Positions 1-7,286 of a stretch of 9,542 nucleotides of DNA are shown here, in pieces. The translations under genes and the position numbers were made by a program. This stretch comes from SOKG01 sp964502665. GTDB lineage: Bacteria; Chloroflexota; Dehalococcoidia; SZUA-161. The stretch covers positions 1-9,542 of the forward strand of contig CAZCXP010000097.1 of NCBI GenBank assembly GCA_964502665.1, read 5' to 3'. Below the pieces are notes generated by a model. That model worked only from the letters and a program-made list of their open reading frames with translations, ran no database searches and was not told the DNA's origin. How positions within the stretch are numbered: position 1 is the stretch's first letter; each line of letters opens with the position of its first letter.

Positions 1-1
1 C

Positions 2-655
2 TCCTCTTTTGGCTGTGCTTCGGTTTATTTTTTTCATGGATTTAAAAAATCGACTCTGGCGGCAGTCCCGTACGGCGCTGATGAGGGCTTCAAGACAGTC
101 ATAGGTATGATACTCAACTCCGGTTGGGAAGAGCTGGAGGGGAAGGCCATTGATGACCTGAAGCAGGAGGGCTTCCGTGACCAGGATGTCACGCTTAAGC
201 AGGTGGCATACTTGAGATACGGGCAACAGATGGAGGACCTCGAGGTGATCTCTCCTGTTAGCAGGATCAACAGCGCAGAGGATATGGACAGGCTTATCGA
301 AGCTTTTGAAGACCTCTACACCAGGGTTTACGCCGCCGGGGCGACATACCCGGAATGGGGTTATACAATCTACGAGCTGGGTGTTATTGCTTCCGTGCCT
401 AAGATCAAGCCTGCTCTAAGGAAATACCCCCTTGAGGGCAAAGAGCCTCCGAAGGAGGCCTATAAAGGGGAGCGGGAGGTGTACCTGAAGGGGAAGTGGG
501 TGGCAACAACGCTCTATGAGATGGATTTGCTTGAGCCCGGCAATGAAATCGATGGCCCCGCTGTAGTGGAAGCACCGGCCACAACGCTGCTGGTCCCGCC
601 GCGGACAAGAGTAAGGATGGATGAACACCGAGTAATTTGGCTGACAGGAGTTTGA
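2..655 (+). CDS. acxA: Acetone carboxylase beta subunit (HyuA/AcxA family), C-terminal part, 5' end outside window
   Basis: The frame is open from base 2, the first complete codon, to TGA at 653-655, giving 217 residues: the C-terminal third of a family usually about 700 residues long. The ATG at 107 is internal, because the residues before it also fit the family: an SxFG...H..KKS block lies at bases 2-52, where hydantoinase A and acetone carboxylase beta proteins have a similar FG...H.YE.S block. The tail holds typical late motifs: a YGQQMEDLEV strand, GPAVVEAPATT, and DEHRVIWL at the end. In this family the beta subunit carries the ATPase fold that uses ATP to phosphorylate substrates (acetone and bicarbonate) for the cytoplasmic carboxylase. 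That N-terminal ATP-binding part is not in view. The alpha subunit ATG follows the stop after 2 bp, so the two are surely co-transcribed. Acetone rather than hydantoin or acetophenone as substrate is inferred from the three-gene beta-alpha-gamma order. Confidence 0.9.
   Translation, partial: SSFGCASVYFFHGFKKSTLAAVPYGADEGFKTVIGMILNSGWEELEGKAIDDLKQEGFRDQDVTLKQVAYLRYGQQMEDLEVISPVSRINSAEDMDRLIEAFEDLYTRVYAAGATYPEWGYTIYELGVIASVPKIKPALRKYPLEGKEPPKEAYKGEREVYLKGKWVATTLYEMDLLEPGNEIDGPAVVEAPATTLLVPPRTRVRMDEHRVIWLTGV
646..650 (+). promoter_or_regulatory. Ribosome binding site deciding the alpha subunit start
   Basis: AGGAG lies 7 nt before the ATG at 658 and sits inside the last codons of the beta subunit gene. 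It favours ATG 658 over the in-frame TTG at 637, which has no comparable site and would add seven residues overlapping the upstream gene. Confidence 0.75.
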
Positions 656-657
656 AA

Positions 658-2895
658 ATGGCTGAGGTAATAAAAGCAGGCATAGGCGAAGGGGGCAAGA
701 CCCTCAGAGAGATGCTGGAAGAGACAACAAGAGTGACTAACGAGACGGGCTGTTATGCAGGTATCACTGAGCTCAAATCGAAAGAGGTGGAGCCGATAAG
801 GTATGAACTACTCCATTCCAGAATCCTCTCCTCCTTGATAGCAGGCAGGGAGACCACAAGGATGATCGCTGCGTCGCCCGTCGTACGAGAGGTCCAAGAA
901 CTCTGTATCGCGCTCTATACCCCCGAGGGGCACGCCATAGCTACCTCCACGGGCATCCAGGTGCACATAGTACCTATGGGCGAAGTAATTCAATGGATGA
1001 TAAGAAATGATTACGAACAAGACCCGGGTATCCACGAGGGAGACCTTTTCTGCTGCAATGATAACACGATTGCCGGGATGCACCCCGCAGATGTATATGA
1101 TATTACCCCTATCTTACGTAAAGACGAGCTTGTAGGCTGGGTGGCAACAGTAATTATGGAAATAGACATAGGGTCGGTGAGTTGTGGCCCTATGCCGTCT
1201 ACGTGTAATGTGGAGAGGTTCACCGATGGATTCTTCGCCTGCGCTGAGAAAACAGGGACAAATGATAGGCTGAGGAGGGATTTTCTGACCAGGGCTGAAC
1301 GCACATTGCGCTACCCTTCCATGTTTATACTGGATAGGAAGGGAGCACTGGCAGCAAATATCAAAGTTCGTGAGGAGGTTAAGCGGCTGATAGATGAGTT
1401 CGGCCTGGACTATTACAAGAGGGCAACCAGGGAGCTCATAGAGGATTCGAGGAGGACCCAGCTTCACCGGATGAGGCAGAGGACGGTTCCCGGTAGACTT
1501 CGAAATCCGCAGTACCTGGAGCTATACCTCAAAGATAAGCCAGTGCCAGCTTACGCCAGAAAGGATGTGATCAGGCTTATTCCTACAGATATTGAGATCA
1601 AGCCAAGTGGTGAAATAGCAATAGATTTTGAAGGGGCTGGTGATTGGGGTTGGCACAGCCTCAACACCACCCCCACCGGGATGTATGGCGGGCTTTCCAT
1701 CACCCTGGCTATGACCATAGCTTACGACGGTAAGGCCAACTATGGCACCCTTATGCCCTGCGAGATAAAATGTCCCTACAACAGCATAGTGAATCCATCG
1801 ACCATGTATCTTCCCACGGCAAACCTATGGGCACCTGTGCTCCTCTTCGGCGCCAACTTCCTCGATTCTCTAAGCAGGGCTTACTATGCCCGCGGGTTCA
1901 GGGAGGAGATACTTTTGGGCGTGAATCAAGTTAGTACCGTTCTAAATGGGCTCCGTCGACATGGAGACCCGCGCATACAAATGATGGGGGAATTCACACC
2001 CGGTGGCGACCCTCGCCAAATAGGAGGTTTAGGTTCTGGGGCTCGTGGCATCGCCGACGGTATAGACCTCACCATGTTCAACCCCGAAACCGACAGCGGC
2101 AATATGGAGGTGTTCGAACTTGGCCTGTCAGCGCTCTATGTTGGAGGAAGGGTTATGCCAGATTCAGGAGGATTTGGAAAGTACCGGGGCGGGTTCAATT
2201 TATGCTCGACGCAGATAATCTATGGAGTGGAGTGGGCTATCGCTGAGACAATGGCAACGCATAGCGTAAATAAGATACTCCAGAATAGAGGGATATTTGG
2301 TGGATATCCAGGAAATGTTTTTTACGCTTATGTCGTCAGGAACGCGAATATCAAGGAGCTAATCGAGCAGAGATTGCCACTGCCAAAAGCCGAAGGGGAT
2401 CCGAGAAATCCTGATATCAAGAGGCTGCTAAATGGTGACATCACACTGGTAAAAGCGTGGTGGTGCAGCGATGAGATACTGAAGGATTACGACATAATTC
2501 AGAATTGTATGCACAGCAACAACGGGGGATATGGTGATCCCATAGACAGAGATACGAGCCTCATCCAATCAGACCTTGACCTCGGCTTTACCACACTGGA
2601 GGCTTGCAGGAATATATACTGCGCCGAGGCCACTCACGATGAGGACGAAGAGGAATGGACGATTGACGAGCAAGAGACAAAGCAACTGCGTGAGAAGAGA
2701 AGAAGGGAGAGGCTGGAGAAGGGAGTACCTTTCAAAGAATGGTGGCAAGAGACCAGGGAGAAGATAATGAAAAAGGGGTTAGACCCGCTCTTATTGGAGA
2801 TGTACCACAGCTCCATGGAGCAGGGACCCAGGTTTGCTCAAGATTTCAGAGAGTTCTGGAGCTTGCCTCAAGATTTTACCTTCGGAGGTCAGTAA
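658..2895 (+). CDS. acxB: Acetone carboxylase alpha subunit (HyuB/AcxB family)
   Basis: This 745-residue protein has the expected length (about 770 in known AcxB). It belongs to the hydantoinase B family, whose members carry the carboxylation site; in acetone carboxylase that site holds manganese, and acetone plus bicarbonate become acetoacetate. Seen here: TPEGHAIATSTGIQVH (residues 88-103), then CNDNTIAGMHPADVYD (133-148), matching the family ND...HxxD metal-site motif with His142 and Asp145. The C-terminus, with a charged helix (about 680-705) followed by a MYHSSM...DFREFW...LPQDF motif, is specific to the acetone carboxylase branch. Oddity: the family has another metal-ligand His 22 residues after the Asp; here that position is Met167 (ATG, 1156-1158), while the following D-I-G aligns without gaps. 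ATG 658 is preferred over TTG 637. The gene lies between beta and gamma with 2-bp gaps. Activity on acetone is inferred; a related ketone is possible. Confidence 0.92.
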   Translation: MAEVIKAGIGEGGKTLREMLEETTRVTNETGCYAGITELKSKEVEPIRYELLHSRILSSLIAGRETTRMIAASPVVREVQELCIALYTPEGHAIATSTGIQVHIVPMGEVIQWMIRNDYEQDPGIHEGDLFCCNDNTIAGMHPADVYDITPILRKDELVGWVATVIMEIDIGSVSCGPMPSTCNVERFTDGFFACAEKTGTNDRLRRDFLTRAERTLRYPSMFILDRKGALAANIKVREEVKRLIDEFGLDYYKRATRELIEDSRRTQLHRMRQRTVPGRLRNPQYLELYLKDKPVPAYARKDVIRLIPTDIEIKPSGEIAIDFEGAGDWGWHSLNTTPTGMYGGLSITLAMTIAYDGKANYGTLMPCEIKCPYNSIVNPSTMYLPTANLWAPVLLFGANFLDSLSRAYYARGFREEILLGVNQVSTVLNGLRRHGDPRIQMMGEFTPGGDPRQIGGLGSGARGIADGIDLTMFNPETDSGNMEVFELGLSALYVGGRVMPDSGGFGKYRGGFNLCSTQIIYGVEWAIAETMATHSVNKILQNRGIFGGYPGNVFYAYVVRNANIKELIEQRLPLPKAEGDPRNPDIKRLLNGDITLVKAWWCSDEILKDYDIIQNCMHSNNGGYGDPIDRDTSLIQSDLDLGFTTLEACRNIYCAEATHDEDEEEWTIDEQETKQLREKRRRERLEKGVPFKEWWQETREKIMKKGLDPLLLEMYHSSMEQGPRFAQDFREFWSLPQDFTFGGQ
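2884..2888 (+). promoter_or_regulatory. Ribosome binding site for the gamma subunit
   Basis: GGAGG lies 9 nt before ATG 2898 and overlaps the end of the alpha gene. It decides the start: the frame stays open back to an ATG at 2739, but that extension overlaps the alpha gene by more than 150 bp and has no family resemblance. Confidence 0.7.
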
Positions 2896-2897
2896 AC

Positions 2898-3467
2898 ATG
2901 TCGCCTTATAGCAAGGAAGAGATAGAAGCCCTTATTGATGGAAAACTTGCCTGGCCAGAAGTGAGGACGATCATAAGCGGCCCCAAAGACGACGACAGGT
3001 TCGATAAGTACCTGGAGATACTGCAGGAGAGGGTCCCGTGGAAAGAGAGGGTCCTGCTTCCTCTAGCCGAGCATCTGTATATCGTGGAAAAAGGGGAGGA
3101 AAGAATCGTCAAGTGCGATTGCGGCTATGAATACGGTGATTACAGAGAGAATTGGAAACTGAAAGCCCTCATCTACGTGAGGGACACCGAGGAGAAGCTG
3201 GACGAGGTCTTCTTCGGCCCCCGCAAGCCCGACCCAAAGTTGTGTGACGTCAGAGAGTACTACTGTCCTGGTTGCGGTGCTCAATTAGAGGTGGAAACCC
3301 TGCCAGTCGGGTATCCCGCAGTTTTCGACTTCCTGCCGAATATAGACGCCTTCTACAGGGATTGGCTGGAGAGGCCGCTTGAGACACAATACGAGTTTAA
3401 GGACCTGACCTACAAACTCACACAGAAATGGGGTGAGGAGAGTCAGGGCAAGCAACCAGGGAGGTAA
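2898..3467 (+). CDS. acxC: Acetone carboxylase gamma subunit (AcxC family)
   Basis: A 189-residue protein, slightly longer than the roughly 170-residue Xanthobacter subunit. It is the small third component of the cytoplasmic alpha2-beta2-gamma2 acetone carboxylase. Seen here: an N-terminal helical segment starting MSPYSKEEIEALIDGKL, a CDCGYEYGDYRENWK motif with Cys73 and Cys75, and a YYCPGCGAQLEVE motif with Cys123 and Cys126. Together these form the CxC...CxxC set expected to hold a structural zinc. Cys116 is an additional cysteine. The C-terminus, with DFLPNIDAFYRDWLER, is typical of the family. The stop is 10 bp from the end of the converging ThDP-enzyme gene, so no independent gene or clear terminator fits between them. 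Presence of this dedicated gamma subunit is the best argument that the operon encodes acetone carboxylase and not hydantoinase/oxoprolinase, which lack it. Confidence 0.9.
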   Translation: MSPYSKEEIEALIDGKLAWPEVRTIISGPKDDDRFDKYLEILQERVPWKERVLLPLAEHLYIVEKGEERIVKCDCGYEYGDYRENWKLKALIYVRDTEEKLDEVFFGPRKPDPKLCDVREYYCPGCGAQLEVETLPVGYPAVFDFLPNIDAFYRDWLERPLETQYEFKDLTYKLTQKWGEESQGKQPGR

Positions 3468-3477
3468 GTGTTAGGAT

Positions 3478-5190
3478 TCACCTCTGACACAATTCCAGGA
3501 GTTTGCGCCTCGATTCCACCCCCCGATAGTCAACAAAGCTTACGATAGAAGGGTCCGTTCTGACGTCGAGTACCGCGGGTAGTCCTGAGTCGAAGGCCCT
3601 CTGAAGGGCAGGTTTGATCTCCTCTGGTTCGGTCACAAGCTCTCCGTAAGCCCCTAAGCCCTGTGCGTACCTGTCGTATCTTGCGTCTTCGCTCAATTTG
3701 GAGCAAACATCACAATGCTCGTTGAGTAGCTGATCGTGTCTCACAAAACCCCATTGGCAGTCATTGCCTATGACGACAACAATCTGCTTCTTGTGTCTCA
3801 CGGCGGTATCGATCTCGCTTGCATTAAACAGGAAAGAGCCATCACCCACTACAACAAGGACTCTCTTGTCGGGCTTTGCCGTCTTGACGCCTATTGCGAA
3901 GGGAATGCCTCCCCCCATGTGTCCCAGCCGACCACCCAAAGCCAGTATGTAGCTGCCTGGAAAGCTGGCACTGTAGAGAGGGGTAACGTAGCTCTGTATG
4001 TCTGCCCCGTCCATTACGATGCATGAATCCTTGCCCAAGAACTCACACACTTCCTTGGCAACTCTCCCAGGATAGATTGGTCTATTTGAGCTTGTTGCCT
4101 CTGAGTACAGCATGTCTTGAATGGATTTGGCAATGCTCCTCACATTCTTCACCCACTCCGTTTCCTCGCGTCTCTTCCCAGAAGCAGCCAGCGCTTCCTT
4201 CGCTGTTTCGGTCAACTGAGTCAGGACAGCTTTGGCATCCCCCCATATCCCAAGGTCGATGGGCCTGTTTCTGCCGATCTCGGTTGGTTCAATGTCTACG
4301 GAGATCACCCTGACATCGGGTGCATAGAAATCGCCGGCGCCGTAGCCCAGTAACTCCTCAAATCTAACCCCGACTGCAAGAAGCACATCAGCTCCCGCTA
4401 TGCCTCCGAAGCCGAAACCGACTATGCCTCCGCAAAGGGGATGGTCGTCTGGAATGCCTCCTTTCCCGCCTATTGCGTAGCACACCGGTATTTTGAGAAG
4501 TTCAGCGAACTCGACGAGCTCCGCCGATGCACCCGACCGGATGATTCCGCTTCCAATTAGAATCCCCGGCTTCTCTGCCTCCAGTAACCACTCCACAGCT
4601 CTCCTCACCAGCGCTGGCTCTCCGTAAGGTCGTGCGCTAGTCCTATATTTATGCGGCGGCATGATCGGCGCTTCCTTCTCATCAACCTCTACCAGGAGCG
4701 TTTCAAAGGGGAATTCCACCAGCACCGGTCCTTTGCGCCCGCTAGTAGCATACCTGAAAGCTGCTGCCATATATTCCGGTATGCGTCGCGTAGCTGTACA
4801 GTACCCCCTCCACTTGGTAATTGACCGGTACATGTCTCCGCAATCAAACTCTTGGTAGACTCCCATTCCCTCGAACAAGTGAGGTGTATGATCGGAAATA
4901 CCGATAACCGGAGCGCCTGCATGCCATGCGGCGGCCATACCCGATGCCATATTGACCGCACCTGGACCTGCTGTAACGGCGGCCACGCCAGGCTCACCCG
5001 TAGCAATTGCGTAGCCCGTTGCGGCGTTGGCCACAGCCTGCTCGTGCCTCATATCCACGAGCTCTATACCCTCATCCACGCATGTATCGTATATCGCACA
5101 TAGTAGCCCGCCACAGAGGGTGAACACGGCTCTCACCCCTTCGTTCTTCAAAGCCCTGCCAACGAGAGTGCTTCCGCTTACCCGCGCCAT
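3478..5190 (-). CDS. Thiamine-diphosphate-dependent enzyme (acetolactate synthase / 2-hydroxyacyl-CoA lyase-like)
   Basis: A 570-residue protein with all three domains of the superfamily. The N-terminal Pyr domain has the catalytic Glu50 in MRHEQAVANAATGYA and a GPG loop (75-77). A central domain ends in VDIEPTEIGRNRPIDLGIWGDAK (299-320). The C-terminal PP domain has GDGSF at 449 with Asn476, the GDG...N ThDP/Mg site. The reaction is formation or cleavage of a C-C bond next to a carbonyl, but the substrate cannot be read off. The EIGRNRP...GDAKAV stretch recalls 2-hydroxyacyl-CoA lyase and oxalyl-CoA decarboxylase relatives as well as catabolic acetolactate synthases. No small regulatory subunit gene is adjacent, which argues against biosynthetic IlvB. 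GGAGG lies 5 nt before the ATG. The gene converges on the acetone carboxylase operon and diverges from the aldehyde oxidoreductase gene. Alternatives: benzoylformate-type decarboxylase or another lyase. Confidence 0.85.
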   Translation of the reverse strand: MARVSGSTLVGRALKNEGVRAVFTLCGGLLCAIYDTCVDEGIELVDMRHEQAVANAATGYAIATGEPGVAAVTAGPGAVNMASGMAAAWHAGAPVIGISDHTPHLFEGMGVYQEFDCGDMYRSITKWRGYCTATRRIPEYMAAAFRYATSGRKGPVLVEFPFETLLVEVDEKEAPIMPPHKYRTSARPYGEPALVRRAVEWLLEAEKPGILIGSGIIRSGASAELVEFAELLKIPVCYAIGGKGGIPDDHPLCGGIVGFGFGGIAGADVLLAVGVRFEELLGYGAGDFYAPDVRVISVDIEPTEIGRNRPIDLGIWGDAKAVLTQLTETAKEALAASGKRREETEWVKNVRSIAKSIQDMLYSEATSSNRPIYPGRVAKEVCEFLGKDSCIVMDGADIQSYVTPLYSASFPGSYILALGGRLGHMGGGIPFAIGVKTAKPDKRVLVVVGDGSFLFNASEIDTAVRHKKQIVVVIGNDCQWGFVRHDQLLNEHCDVCSKLSEDARYDRYAQGLGAYGELVTEPEEIKPALQRAFDSGLPAVLDVRTDPSIVSFVDYRGVESRRKLLELCQR

Positions 5191-5255
5191 TTCTACCTCC
5201 AGAAGTTGGTATTGTCAGGCCTTGCTTCGGCTTACACCGGTTGCCTGCGGCCTGT

Positions 5256-5264
5256 ATCATACCA
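5256..5264 (-). promoter_or_regulatory. Possible extended -10 promoter for the ThDP-enzyme gene
   Basis: Reading leftward, TGGTATGAT fits an extended -10 (TGn followed by TATGAT, 5 of 6 to TATAAT). The resulting leader would be about 60 nt to ATG 5190. No -35 with good spacing is seen: TTGCAG at 5273-5278 is only 11 nt away, so it does not count. Moderate to low support. Confidence 0.35.
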
Positions 5265-5310
5265 CATAAGTTCTGCAAGAGAGAAGCTATCAGCCGACAG
5301 TACAGCGACA

Positions 5311-5339
5311 TTGACGGAGGGCTGGGAATGGCACATAAT
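5311..5339 (+). promoter_or_regulatory. Sigma70-type promoter for the aldehyde oxidoreductase operon
   Basis: TTGACG (5311-5316), a 17-nt spacer and CATAAT (5334-5339) match five of six consensus bases in each box with optimal spacing. Transcription would begin near 5346 and leave a leader of about 36 nt holding AGGAGG (5371-5376) before ATG 5382. It lies in the only sizeable intergenic gap inside the cluster, between two diverging genes, exactly where a promoter is expected. Confidence 0.65.
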
Positions 5340-5370
5340 TCTGGCAGCGAGCCCGTGCCGAGTAGGAGAA

Positions 5371-5376
5371 AGGAGG
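5371..5376 (+). promoter_or_regulatory. Strong ribosome binding site deciding the aldehyde oxidoreductase start
   Basis: A full AGGAGG sits 5 nt before ATG 5382. The frame is open further upstream to an ATG at 5241, but that extension crosses the predicted promoter and matches nothing in the family. Confidence 0.8.
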
Positions 5377-5381
5377 AAAAG

Positions 5382-7232
5382 ATGCGCAGGCTTCTACGGG
5401 TCAACCTTTCCAGCGGCGCAATAGCTGAAGAGGATATTCCTCAGAAGGTGGCTGAATCCTACGTAGGAGGACGCGGCTTCTGCGCCAAATACCTCTATGA
5501 TGAGCTTCCACCAGGTATCGATCCCCTGGGTTGGGAGAACAAGCTCCTGCTGGCGGCAGGGCCGCTGGCAGGAACGAGCGCGCAGGCGTTCTCCAAATGG
5601 ATCGCCGTCACCAAGAGCCCGCTTACCGAGACCTTTACTCGTAGCGTCGGGGGAGGCGATTTTGGAGCCTGGCTCAAGTGGGCGGGCTTCGAGCTCATAA
5701 TCCTTGAGGGCCGGGCGGCACAGCCTGTCTACCTGTATATCACGGACGGCAGGTACGAAATCCGCGACGCCGCTGCCATCTGGGGCAAGACCACCGGCCA
5801 GACCCAGGCATATCTGAAGAAGGAACACGGGCCCAAGGCGCGCATGGTTTGCATCGGGCCTGCGGCAGAGAGGCTGGTCCGCTACGGTCCCATCATCAGC
5901 GATCGCCGCGCCGCCGGCCGCGGTGGTACGGGAACCGTAATGGCTTCCAAGAACCTCAAGGCCATCGCGATAGAGTCAGAGCGAAAGGAAACCGTGGCGG
6001 ATCCGGCGCTGTTCAGAAAGCTGGTGCAACAGCAGGTGAAGGCCATGAAAGCGGGCCTCGGCTACGATGTATTCCGGGAATATGGGACCGTGCAGGGCCT
6101 GGATTATTTCTACCCTGTTTTCGGGTCTATCCCGATGCAAAACTACCGTTTCGGGGAACTGAAAGGCTGGCCTGAGAATATCGGAATGTGGCCATACTCC
6201 GAGATCACCCAGAAGCACGTTGGTTGCTATGGTTGTACGCTCAAGTGCGGAAAGGTCAGGAAGATACCCACCGGCCCTTACGCAGGGATCAGCAGCGAGG
6301 GGCCCCAATTCGAAACTGCCTGGGCTTTCAGCGGCCCCACCGGATGCACCAACCGTGACGCGACAATAGTTGCAGGTCACCGGTGCTGTGAGCTGGGGCT
6401 GGATACCATAAGCACCGGCAATACCATCGGCTTTGCTTACGAGCTATTTGAAAAGGGCATCCTGACCACAAAGGATACAGATGGCCTTGTTCTCAAATAC
6501 GGAGACCACGAGCCCATGCTCAAACTCATTGAGAAGATCGCCCTCCGTGAGGGCATAGGCGACATCCTTGCTGAGGGGACAAAGAGAGCGGCCAGCCGCA
6601 TTGGCAAGGGGGCTGAGCAATATGCCATGCATGTCAAGGGTCTGGAGATGCCGGGCTACGATCCGCGAGCCAGGAAAGCCATGGGCATGAACTTTGCCTT
6701 GAGTAACATGGGGGCAAACCACAACTACGGTTGGCCCCAGCAGGAGATCGGCGACGCGAGACCGCGACTCCTGGACCCTGCCGCTGACGAGGGCCAGGGG
6801 GACGTTTTGAAATTCAATCACGATCAAACCGCTGCTCTCGAATTGGCCGTGGCTTGCATATTCCCTTCTCACCATTTGCAGTTCTTCGGTTTGGAGCTTA
6901 TTGCCAAGATGCTGGAGGCAGCGTTGGGTGTGCCCAGGTTCGGAAGTGAGGATTATCTGTGGCACGTGGGAGAGAAGGTATACAATCTGGAGCGATGTTT
7001 CAACGTCCGCGAGGGCTTCAGCAGGAAGGACGACACACTTCCTAAAAGAATGTTCACCGAGCCCCTGCGAGGGGGCGTCCGCGACGGCGAGGTGATAAGA
7101 AAGCCGGATGCCATCATAGACCAGTACTATGATGTCAGGGGATGGGACCGTAACGGCATCCCTACCAGGGAAACGTTGGGCAGGCTTGGTCTTGAGGAAG
7201 TGGATGGGGATATTGCCGGGTTCCGGCGATAG
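5382..7232 (+). CDS. aor: Tungsten-dependent aldehyde:ferredoxin oxidoreductase (AOR family)
   Basis: A 616-residue protein, close to the 605 residues of Pyrococcus AOR. Enzymes of this family oxidise aldehydes to carboxylic acids in the cytoplasm and pass electrons to ferredoxin, using tungsten bis-pterin and one [4Fe-4S] cluster. The sequence opens with the typical MRRLLRVNLSSG and VGGRGFCAKYLYDELP, followed by a GGGDFG motif (90-95) and AAGRGGTGTVMASKNLKAI (177-195), the cofactor-binding region. Cluster ligands are Cys282, Cys285 and Cys289 (GCYGCTLKC) plus Cys492, nearly the numbering in Pyrococcus AOR (288, 291, 295, 494). Glu311 and His447 fall where AOR has the active-site Glu313 and His448. 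The protein therefore looks intact and active. It has its own promoter and leads a unit with the alcohol dehydrogenase 54 bp downstream. Related members (formaldehyde or glyceraldehyde-3-phosphate oxidoreductases, benzoyl-CoA reductase BamB) are less likely given the all-round AOR fit. The substrate is unknown. Confidence 0.93.
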   Translation: MRRLLRVNLSSGAIAEEDIPQKVAESYVGGRGFCAKYLYDELPPGIDPLGWENKLLLAAGPLAGTSAQAFSKWIAVTKSPLTETFTRSVGGGDFGAWLKWAGFELIILEGRAAQPVYLYITDGRYEIRDAAAIWGKTTGQTQAYLKKEHGPKARMVCIGPAAERLVRYGPIISDRRAAGRGGTGTVMASKNLKAIAIESERKETVADPALFRKLVQQQVKAMKAGLGYDVFREYGTVQGLDYFYPVFGSIPMQNYRFGELKGWPENIGMWPYSEITQKHVGCYGCTLKCGKVRKIPTGPYAGISSEGPQFETAWAFSGPTGCTNRDATIVAGHRCCELGLDTISTGNTIGFAYELFEKGILTTKDTDGLVLKYGDHEPMLKLIEKIALREGIGDILAEGTKRAASRIGKGAEQYAMHVKGLEMPGYDPRARKAMGMNFALSNMGANHNYGWPQQEIGDARPRLLDPAADEGQGDVLKFNHDQTAALELAVACIFPSHHLQFFGLELIAKMLEAALGVPRFGSEDYLWHVGEKVYNLERCFNVREGFSRKDDTLPKRMFTEPLRGGVRDGEVIRKPDAIIDQYYDVRGWDRNGIPTRETLGRLGLEEVDGDIAGFRR

Positions 7233-7273
7233 AGGAAGCGGAAAAGCCAGCCCTGAAGCCTGTGAGACTACCC

Positions 7274-7280
7274 GAGGAGG
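7274..7280 (+). promoter_or_regulatory. Ribosome binding site of the alcohol dehydrogenase
   Basis: GAGGAGG ends 6 nt before ATG 7287 and confirms that start. The 54-bp gap from the oxidoreductase stop shows no terminator hairpin, so read-through is expected. Confidence 0.7.
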
Positions 7281-7286
7281 CATAAG

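Noticed and set aside
23..50. T-rich and A-rich stretch near the left edge that could look like a terminator or promoter
   Set aside because: It lies in the open frame of the beta subunit and translates to residues that fit the family (FFHGFKKS), so it is coding.
107..109. ATG as the start of a small separate gene
   Set aside because: The frame continues upstream to the window edge with family-like sequence and there is no ribosome binding site, so this Met is internal.
637..657. TTG start for the alpha subunit, seven residues longer
   Set aside because: No ribosome binding site, and it overlaps the beta gene; ATG 658 has AGGAG at 7 nt.
2739..2897. N-terminal extension of the gamma subunit
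   Set aside because: It lies wholly within the conserved C-terminal coding region of the alpha subunit; ATG 2898 has a good ribosome binding site.
3461..3484. GAGGT/ACCTC stem as a bidirectional terminator
   Set aside because: The stem is only 5 bp with a 14-nt loop and no T-tract; too weak to call.
5241..5381. 47-residue N-terminal extension of the aldehyde oxidoreductase
   Set aside because: It spans the predicted promoter, is unlike the family, and AGGAGG precedes ATG 5382.
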